A stretch of DNA of 12,818 nt, from NCBI GenBank assembly GCA_903927685.1, contig CAIYOB010000142.1:1-12818 (forward strand). The letters run 5' to 3'. A program made the position numbers and the translations under genes. Positions 8,050 through 12,818 of this stretch are shown here, piece after piece (position 1 is the first letter of the stretch; each line of letters opens with the position of its first letter). The notes beneath the pieces were generated by a model, which worked only from the letters and a program-made list of their open reading frames with translations, did no database searches and was not told the origin of the DNA. The DNA comes from an uncultured Planctomycetaceae bacterium (GTDB lineage Bacteria; Planctomycetota; Planctomycetia; Pirellulales; Pirellulaceae).

Positions 8050-8113
8050 CCGTGGCGTAAGCTTCCAGCTTGCGATTCCCCGATTTCCCGCAAGCTGGAA
8101 GCTTACGCCACGG
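8050..8113. repeat. Perfect 25-bp inverted repeat (hairpin element) between hisH and proA
   Basis: The arms 8050-8074 and 8089-8113 are exact reverse complements over 25 bp, separated by 14 nt. The arm core is GTGGCGTAAGCTTCCAGCTT. It lies 26 bp upstream of the hisH start codon and 149 bp upstream of proA. There is no poly-T tract on either side, so it is unlikely to be a classic terminator. From memory, similar 'GTGGCGTAAGCTTCCAGCTTGC' palindromes are dispersed in planctomycete genomes; I could not check this here. It may fold in the 5' leader of hisH. Confidence 0.9.
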
Positions 8114-8262
8114 TAAGAACCGACACCGAACTGCGACGGCAGGTTCGGACCAGTGCATAAGATAGGGCACGGCGACATTGACGCCAAGCGGCTTTTGGCC
8201 CATACTTTTCGCCACCCGCGGCGAGTCCGCGGCGGGCGGGCCCTTGGCAAGCAGGAAGAACC

Positions 8263-9537
8263 ATGTCCACGATCGAACCGACGGATCTCAAGGCTTACTG
8301 CCTGGATGTAGCGCAAGCCGCTCAGCGTGCGGCCGGCGAACTGGCCTTGGTCAGTGGTGCCCAGAAAGACGCCTGGCTCAGGCGGTCCGCGCGGCTGTTG
8401 CGCGAACGTAGCGGCGACGTGCTGGCTGGCAACGCCCTGGACCTGGAAGCCGCCCCCGGTTTTGGCTTGACCGACGCCGCTATCGACCGGCTGCGGCTGA
8501 CCACCTCCCGAATCGACCAGATCGCCGCCGCCTTGGAAGAAATCGCCATGCTCCGCGATCCGGTGGGCGAGGTCATCGAGTCGTCCGTGCGGCCCAACGG
8601 GCTGGATGTCAGCAAAGTCCGCGTGCCGTTGGGTGTGGTCTTCTTCATTTACGAGTCGCGGCCCAACGTCACCGCCGACGCGGCGGCGATTTGTGTCAAG
8701 AGCGGCAACGCGGTGATTCTACGCGGGGGCAAGGAAGCCGCACATTCCAGCCAGGCGATCGTCGCTCTGCTGACCGAGGCCGCCGCAGAAACCGGCATTC
8801 CGCCCCGCGCCGTCCAGTTGGTCGCAACCGCCGACCGCGACGCCGTGGGCCATTTTCTGGCCCTGCCCCAGTACATCGACGTGGCGATCCCCCGCGGCGG
8901 CGAAAGCCTGATCCGCCGCGTCGCGGCCGAAGCCAAGATGCCCGTGATCAAGCACTTTACCGGCAACTGCCACGTTTACGTCGACGCCAGCGCCGATTTG
9001 GACATGGCCGAAACCCTGACGATCAACGCCAAGTGCCAGCGGATGGGCGTTTGTAACGCGTGCGAGTCGCTGCTGGTGCACCGCCGGGTCGCCGCGGATT
9101 TCCTGCCGCGAATCGGCGCGGCCCTGCAACAGCGGGGCGTCGAACTCCGCGGCGATACGTTGGTCTGTCAGGCAGTTGCTGGCGCCAAGCCGGCGACGGA
9201 GGAGGATTACTACGCGGAATACCTGGGACCGGTGATTTCGGTCAAGGTCGTCGAGTCGCTCGACGAGGCGATCGCGCACATCAATCAGTACGGCTCGCGG
9301 CACACCGACGCGATTGTCACCCGCGACTTGGCCGCCGCCCGCAAGTTCACCAAGTGCGTGGACAGCTCGGCCGTGATGGTCAATGCCAGTACCCGCTTCA
9401 ACGATGGCGGCGAATTCGGGCTGGGCGCGGAAATCGGCATCAGCACCGACCGCTTCCACGCCCGCGGACCCTGCGGGCTGAAGGAACTGACGACCTACAA
9501 GTACGTCGTCTACGGAGACGGACAAGTGCGGACTTGA
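8263..9537 (+). CDS. proA: Glutamate-5-semialdehyde dehydrogenase (gamma-glutamyl phosphate reductase) ProA
   Basis: ProA reduces gamma-glutamyl phosphate to glutamate-5-semialdehyde with NADPH, the second step of proline synthesis. The 424 aa equal the usual length. Recognised motifs in order are [20 protein letters not shown] (residues 121-140), the nucleotide-binding [11 protein letters not shown] (152-162), IPRGGESLI, and [11 protein letters not shown]. The catalytic-cysteine segment is [16 protein letters not shown], with C264 aligned to the family's active-site Cys. The C-terminal [23 protein letters not shown] is also typical. The ATG at 8263 follows AGGAAG (8253-8258). No proB is in the window. 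The next gene begins 9 nt after the stop, so the two are probably co-transcribed, although no pathway link is apparent. Confidence 0.96.
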   Translation: MSTIEPTDLKAYCLDVAQAAQRAAGELALVSGAQKDAWLRRSARLLRERSGDVLAGNALDLEAAPGFGLTDAAIDRLRLTTSRIDQIAAALEEIAMLRDPVGEVIESSVRPNGLDVSKVRVPLGVVFFIYESRPNVTADAAAICVKSGNAVILRGGKEAAHSSQAIVALLTEAAAETGIPPRAVQLVATADRDAVGHFLALPQYIDVAIPRGGESLIRRVAAEAKMPVIKHFTGNCHVYVDASADLDMAETLTINAKCQRMGVCNACESLLVHRRVAADFLPRIGAALQQRGVELRGDTLVCQAVAGAKPATEEDYYAEYLGPVISVKVVESLDEAIAHINQYGSRHTDAIVTRDLAAARKFTKCVDSSAVMVNASTRFNDGGEFGLGAEIGISTDRFHARGPCGLKELTTYKYVVYGDGQVRT

Positions 9538-9546
9538 AGGTGAAGC

Positions 9547-10365
9547 ATGGGTAGGGACGCCCTCAGTCTGGAAGAAATCGCCGTGCTGCTGGGCGAATCG
9601 GCGAGCCCGGCGGGCCGAAGCAATGAAGCGGAGGACCTGCGCCGGCGATTGGCCCCAGGCGGCCAGCCGCCGGACGAAGCATCCGCCGGCCTGGCCACCA
9701 CGCTCTTGACGAAGCGAGCCGTGACCCTGCTGGACGACTGGCCCTGGCCCCGGCAGCTTGCCGGCCGCCTGGCAGGGGCGTGGTCCGAGTTGCTGCGGAC
9801 CGAGGTCACCGTCACGGTGCTGTACGTCGAGGCGACGACGTTTGGCGGGTTCCTGTTGCGGGCCCATCTGCCCTCGTTCCTGGTCACCGCAACCGCGCCC
9901 GGCGGAGCGCCGATTCTGGCCGCCGAGATTCCGCTGCCACTGGTCGGTTCCGCGCTCCGCCGCATGCTGGGCGGACCGCTCGATGAATCCGCTGCCCCGG
10001 ACCAGGGGCTGACTCTGCTCGAACAGCGGCTGGCCACACGCCTAATCACTTGCCTGGTCGCGGACTCGCTGGCCATCACCGGGGAGAAACCGCCTCGCCT
10101 CACCCTCCCGCTCGCGGGAGAGTCGGACGCGGTAGCGGCCGGGGAGGGCCCCACGACTCACGCATCCCCCCCCGCCCAACACCCAATCCAGAGCGCCGCC
10201 AAGCCCGAGTCCGCGTCATCCGACGCGATCCCCCTGACGGTCCACAACCGGCTGCCGCGCGTGACGCCGACTTGGTCCCGAGCCCCCGCCGCCAGCATCC
10301 AGTTCCGGGTCGCCTACGGGCCCGTGGCGGGACTTCTGGACTGTTGCATCCCGTGGGCCACTTGA
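9547..10365 (+). CDS. Orphan FliM-like protein lacking the C-terminal SpoA domain
   Basis: I read this 272-aa protein as a divergent flagellar switch FliM. Residues 6-15 (LSLEEIAVLL) resemble the FliM N-terminal peptide LSQEEIDALL that binds CheY-P. Residues 56-176 resemble the FliM middle domain: RQLAGRLAGAWSELLRTEVT, then PILAAEIPLPLVGSALRRMLGG, then LLEQRLATRLI. Residues 251-271 (IQFRVAYGPVAGLLDCCIPW) match the last strand and the LCIPYS end of that domain. The protein then stops, where FliM would continue into the SpoA domain that joins the C-ring. No SpoA-like continuation was found in the other frames downstream. Residues 182-225 are a Pro/Ala/Ser-rich linker coded by repeat-like DNA. 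GAAGGTGAAG precedes the ATG, 9 nt after the proA stop. No other flagellar gene is near. It could be a decayed gene or a repurposed adaptor. The family assignment is by eye. Confidence 0.55.
   Translation: MGRDALSLEEIAVLLGESASPAGRSNEAEDLRRRLAPGGQPPDEASAGLATTLLTKRAVTLLDDWPWPRQLAGRLAGAWSELLRTEVTVTVLYVEATTFGGFLLRAHLPSFLVTATAPGGAPILAAEIPLPLVGSALRRMLGGPLDESAAPDQGLTLLEQRLATRLITCLVADSLAITGEKPPRLTLPLAGESDAVAAGEGPTTHASPPAQHPIQSAAKPESASSDAIPLTVHNRLPRVTPTWSRAPAASIQFRVAYGPVAGLLDCCIPWAT
10105..10120. repeat. Short palindrome within repeat-like DNA coding the FliM-like linker
   Basis: CTCCCGC and GCGGGAG (10105-10111 and 10114-10120) form a 7-bp stem around 2 nt. It lies inside a GC-rich stretch of about 100 bp. 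The style (CCTCACCCTCCCGC...GCGGGAG, then a second CCGGGGAGGG block) is that of dispersed intergenic repeats, not of domain-coding sequence. Confidence 0.5.
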
Positions 10366-10477
10366 CGCTGCCGCCCGCGGATGTCACGATCTTTTCGATT
10401 TCCCGCGGCGGGTCAGGACACCGGCCACACCCCGAAGTTGTCCATGATCCGGGGGACGTAACAACGCGTTCCCTCGC

Positions 10478-10562
10478 AACCCGAAGCGTCAGCGAGTACA
10501 ACTCAGCTAACCCGAAGCGTCCGCGAGGATCCCATCATCCGTCCTCGCTCACGCATGGGGTT
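10478..10562. repeat. Cluster of three related ~20-bp repeats (two direct, one inverted) upstream of rhaB
   Basis: AACCCGAAGCGTCAGCGAG (10478-10496) and AACCCGAAGCGTCCGCGAGG (10509-10528) are direct copies. CCTCGCTCACGCATGGGGTT (10543-10562) is a diverged inverted copy, so the second and third units can form a stem of about 20 bp around a 14-nt loop, with mismatches. They occupy the 257-bp gap between the FliM-like gene and rhaB, in which no gene was recognised. Similar GAAGCGT(C/G)(A/C)GCGAG units are, from memory, common in planctomycete intergenic DNA. Confidence 0.75.
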
Positions 10563-10622
10563 ACGATCGACTCGTGAATTACCCGGCCACAACCATCACT
10601 CCAGGAGTAGGGAACGAAACGC

Positions 10623-12122
10623 ATGACGGACACACGCAAGGTCTATTTGGCGGTTGACTTGGGAGCTTCCAGCGGCCGGGTGGTGGCGGGCTTGTTCGAT
10701 GGCCGACGTCTGACGCTCGAGGACGTGCACCGCTTCGAGAACGGCCCCGTGCTGACGGCCGGCCGGATGTATTGGGATCTGCTGGCCCAATGGACCAACA
10801 TCCAGAAAGGGCTGCAAGCGGCGGCGGCCAAGTACGGGGATCGCGTGGCCAGCGTCGGCGTCGACACATGGGGAGTCGACTTCGGACTCTTGGGCCGCGG
10901 CGACGAGCTGCTGGGCAACCCCTACCACTATCGCGACCGCCGCACCGTCGGGATGTTCGACAAGGCGTTTTCCATCGTCAGCCGCGAAGAAATCTTTGCC
11001 CAGACCGGCCTGCAGTTCATGGAGTTGAACACGCTGTATCAGCTGCTGGCCATGACCCTGCAGAAATCGCCCCTGCTCGATGCGGCCGAGTCGCTGCTGA
11101 TGATGCCGGACCTGTTCCATTGGCTGCTGACCGGCGAGAAGGCCAACGAATTCACCGACGTCTCGACGACCCAGATGTACAACCCGCTGACCAAGACCTG
11201 GTCGCTGCCGCTGCTGCAGCAGCTGGGCATTCCCACCCATTTTCTCGGCAAGATCGTGCCGCCGGGCACCCGCTTGGGGCCGTTGCGTTCCGACGTGGCC
11301 GAAGTCACCGGCCTGCAAGGCGTTCAGGTCGTCCTACCGGGCACCCACGATACGGCCAGCGCCGTCATGGCGGTCCCGGCGGCCAGCGTCGCCGGCGCGG
11401 CGCCCGACTGGTGCTATATCAGCAGCGGCACGTGGTCCCTGATGGGCGTCGAGACCCCGCAACCGGTCGTCAATGACAAGTGCCGACAACTGAATTTCAC
11501 GAACGAAGGCGGCGTCGGTGATACGATCCGCCTGCTGAAGAACATCGCCGGCCTGTGGCTGCTGCAGGAATGCCGCCGAATCTGGAAACAGGAAGGCCGC
11601 GACTACGGCTGGGACGAGTTGGTCCAGCAGGCTTCCGCCGCCCCGCCGCTGGTGTCCCTGGTCGCGCCCGACGACGGCCGCTTTGTCGCTCCCAAAGACA
11701 TGCCCGCCGCCATTCGCGAGTTCTGCCAGGAGACCGGCCAGCCGGTTCCCGCCACGGCCGGGGCGACGGTGCGGTGCGTGTTCGAGAGCCTTGCGTTGCG
11801 GTACCGCATGGTCCTGGGCTGGCTCAAGGAACTGACCGGCGCCTCGATCAATACCATCCACATCGTCGGCGGCGGCACTCAGAACCGCCTGCTGTGCCAG
11901 ATGGCTGCGGACGCCTGCAATTGCCGCGTGGTCGCCGGCCCCGTCGAAGCCACCGCGATCGGCAACATTATGATGCAGGCCGTCTCGGCCGGAGATCTGC
12001 AGTCGATCGCCGCGGCGCGGGACGTGATCCGGGACAGCTTCGAAGTCCAGGAGTACGCGCCGCAGCAACCCGACGGCTGGGACGATGCGTTCGGCCGATT
12101 CGAGCAACTGGCAGGCAAGTAG
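10623..12122 (+). CDS. rhaB: Rhamnulokinase RhaB (FGGY carbohydrate kinase)
   Basis: RhaB phosphorylates L-rhamnulose at O1 with ATP, in the cytoplasmic L-rhamnose pathway. The 499 aa fit the family. Motifs in order are the phosphate-binding loop YLAVDLGASSGR (residues 8-19), the substrate strand VGVDTWGVDFGLL (78-90), and PGTHDTASAV with the probable catalytic base D243. Then come ISSGTWSLMG (266-275), the RhaB-typical NFTNEGGVGDTIRLLKNIAG, and the adenosine-site loop HIVGGGTQNRLLCQM. The NFTNEGGV and GLWLLQECRR segments favour RhaB over xylulo-, glycerol or fuculokinase. The ATG at 10623 has AGGGAA (10609-10614) 8 nt upstream. No rhamnose isomerase, aldolase or transporter is adjacent, so the pathway is not clustered here. 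Rhamnose and fucose use is common in planctomycetes living on algal polysaccharide. Confidence 0.93.
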   Translation: MTDTRKVYLAVDLGASSGRVVAGLFDGRRLTLEDVHRFENGPVLTAGRMYWDLLAQWTNIQKGLQAAAAKYGDRVASVGVDTWGVDFGLLGRGDELLGNPYHYRDRRTVGMFDKAFSIVSREEIFAQTGLQFMELNTLYQLLAMTLQKSPLLDAAESLLMMPDLFHWLLTGEKANEFTDVSTTQMYNPLTKTWSLPLLQQLGIPTHFLGKIVPPGTRLGPLRSDVAEVTGLQGVQVVLPGTHDTASAVMAVPAASVAGAAPDWCYISSGTWSLMGVETPQPVVNDKCRQLNFTNEGGVGDTIRLLKNIAGLWLLQECRRIWKQEGRDYGWDELVQQASAAPPLVSLVAPDDGRFVAPKDMPAAIREFCQETGQPVPATAGATVRCVFESLALRYRMVLGWLKELTGASINTIHIVGGGTQNRLLCQMAADACNCRVVAGPVEATAIGNIMMQAVSAGDLQSIAAARDVIRDSFEVQEYAPQQPDGWDDAFGRFEQLAGK

Positions 12123-12123
12123 A

Positions 12124-12168
12124 TGCTAAACTGGTCTATGGGAAGCGTGCCTTTTTGGACGGCACGCT
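12124..12168 (+). promoter_or_regulatory. Short rhaB-thioesterase gap with candidate -10 and a hairpin
   Basis: Just after the rhaB stop lies TGCTAAACT (12124-12132), an extended -10-like sequence with a weak -35 zone. It is followed by an 8-bp perfect stem (12144-12151 with 12161-12168) around a 9-nt loop containing five Ts. The T-run is in the loop, not after the stem, so this is not a standard terminator. It may lie in the thioesterase leader. The call is tentative. Confidence 0.35.
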
Positions 12169-12205
12169 CGCACGCCAGCGATTGGACACCGCCCGAGGCC
12201 CTTGC

Positions 12206-12607
12206 ATGAAAGCGTCCCCCAAGATCGGAGATACGGCCGAGATCGAATTCGTGGTGGATACTCCCCACGTGATCGATTTTGCCGACGACCAGATGCCGGC
12301 CGTGCTCAGCACGCCCAACTTGATCGGCTTCCTCGAGCGGACTGCGCGGAAAGCGTTGACGCCCGTCCTGGCGGCCGGCGAGCGGTCCGTCGGTATCCAC
12401 ATCGACGTCCGTCACTTGGCCGCCACGCCGCCCGGCCAGCGCGTGGTCTGCACGGCCCGGGTGATCCACGTGGAAGGTCTCACGGTCAGCTTTCAAGTCG
12501 AGGCCCGGGACGAGAAAGAGCTGATCGCCCGCGGGCTACACAAGCGTCGGGTCATCCAGGCTGACCGCTTCGCCGCCCGCCTCCGTCGCAAGCAAAACTC
12601 CAAGTAG
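12206..12607 (+). CDS. FlK-like hotdog-fold thioesterase family protein
   Basis: The 133-aa protein matches the fluoroacetyl-CoA-thioesterase-like branch of the hotdog fold. Recognisable stretches are MPAVLSTPNLIGFLE (30-44), GERSVGIHIDVRHLAATPPG (58-77) and the C-terminal RVIQADRFAARLRRKQ. The Streptomyces FlK catalytic residues (Thr42, Glu50, His76, from memory) line up with T36, E44 and H70, at identical spacings of 8 and 26. This suggests a working hydrolase of small acyl-CoAs; real fluoroacetyl-CoA specificity should not be assumed, since the family is widespread. The start is the ATG at 12206; the open frame continues far upstream inside rhaB in another frame and is ignored there. No strong ribosome binding site is seen (GAGG about 9 nt upstream). 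It lies 83 bp after rhaB and could be co-transcribed. Confidence 0.85.
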   Translation: MKASPKIGDTAEIEFVVDTPHVIDFADDQMPAVLSTPNLIGFLERTARKALTPVLAAGERSVGIHIDVRHLAATPPGQRVVCTARVIHVEGLTVSFQVEARDEKELIARGLHKRRVIQADRFAARLRRKQNSK

Positions 12608-12664
12608 TATAAAGCATTACGTCGACAATCCCGCATAAGTCCAGAACAACACGTTGTCCCCTCC

Positions 12665-12698
12665 TTGACTTCCGCCGGGAAAAAGGCCACATTACGAT
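12665..12698 (+). promoter_or_regulatory. Possible tRNA promoter
   Basis: TTGACT at 12665-12670 matches 5 of 6 -35 bases. The best -10-like sequences downstream (CACATT at 17 bp, or TACGAT at about 23 bp spacing) are weak. It lies about 50 bp before the tRNA gene, a plausible place. The rest of the 136-bp gap shows nothing else. Confidence 0.3.
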
Positions 12699-12743
12699 CA
12701 CAACGCAACGCGAGACGCCCCAGTCGTCCGCGAAGCGCCACCA

Positions 12744-12817
12744 GGGCGTTTAGATCAGTTGGTTAGATCGCCACGTTGACATCGTGGAGGTCAGAGGTTC
12801 GAGTCCTCTAACGCCCA
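12744..12817 (+). tRNA. tRNA-Val (anticodon GAC)
   Basis: A complete cloverleaf can be drawn. The acceptor stem is GGGCGTT/AACGCCC (12744-12750 with 12810-12816), and the D-stem is GATC/GATC (12753-12756 with 12766-12769). The anticodon stem is CCACG/CGTGG, with loop TTGACAT and anticodon GAC at 12778-12780. The variable loop is AGGTC, the T-stem AGAGG/CCTCT with loop TTCGAGT, and the discriminator base is A12817. GAC reads GUC/GUU valine codons. The window ends on the next base, C12818, which fits an encoded CCA tail cut off by the window edge. Confidence 0.96.
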
Positions 12818-12818
12818 C

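Noticed and set aside
8025..8093. N-terminal extension of hisH to 8093
   Set aside because: The extra 23 residues would be coded by the hairpin repeat, and the HisH family begins at [11 protein letters not shown].
8050..8113. Hairpin as a rho-independent terminator or CRISPR unit
   Set aside because: There is no T-tract after either arm and only one unit, so neither interpretation holds.
8719..9867. 382-codon minus-strand frame opposite proA and the FliM-like gene
   Set aside because: It is a shadow of proA, with no domain and no plausible start signals.

Overview
The window reads as chromosomal DNA of a planctomycete, probably of the Pirellula/Rhodopirellula kind. This is an inference. It rests on high GC, scattered single genes instead of pathway operons (hisH, proA and rhaB each stand alone), short palindromic repeats between genes, a tiny lysine/alanine/proline 'histone H1-like' protein, and secreted alpha/beta hydrolases beside sugar-kinase genes. 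No plasmid, phage, transposase or CRISPR signal was seen.

Layout, left to right. Positions 1-1169 hold the 3' part of a hybrid sensor histidine kinase (catalytic core plus receiver). Next is miaB (1212-2678, TTG start), a tRNA methylthiotransferase. An 84-bp palindromic repeat and a likely extended -10 promoter lead into a two-gene unit: an M50 site-2-type membrane protease (2915-3676) and an SGNH-hydrolase-like protein (3693-4499). A 301-bp AT-rich leader follows, with two short tandem repeats. It precedes a 32-residue lysine-rich protein (4801-4899) with a GTG start, a strong ribosome binding site and its own rho-independent terminator (4994-5033). A second copy of the 84-bp repeat, in opposite orientation, lies at 5079-5163, so the pair brackets this 2.3-kb block. 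Then comes a large exported two-domain alpha/beta hydrolase (5367-7361), convergent with hisH (minus strand, 7413-8024).

The divergent hisH-proA gap carries a perfect 25-bp hairpin repeat. proA (8263-9537) is closely followed by a short gene (9547-10365) that I read as an orphan FliM-like protein. It has the N-terminal peptide and middle domain but no C-terminal SpoA domain, and repeat-like sequence lies in its linker and just downstream. rhaB (10623-12122) and a FlK-like hotdog thioesterase (12206-12607) follow, and the window ends in a tRNA-Val(GAC).

The genes do not form one pathway. The window is mostly housekeeping (tRNA modification, His and Pro synthesis, tRNA) mixed with planctomycete-type accessory functions (rhamnose use, secreted esterase, membrane protease, DNA-condensing peptide). 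The least ordinary items are the 32-aa basic protein, the truncated FliM-like gene, and the several families of palindromic repeats.
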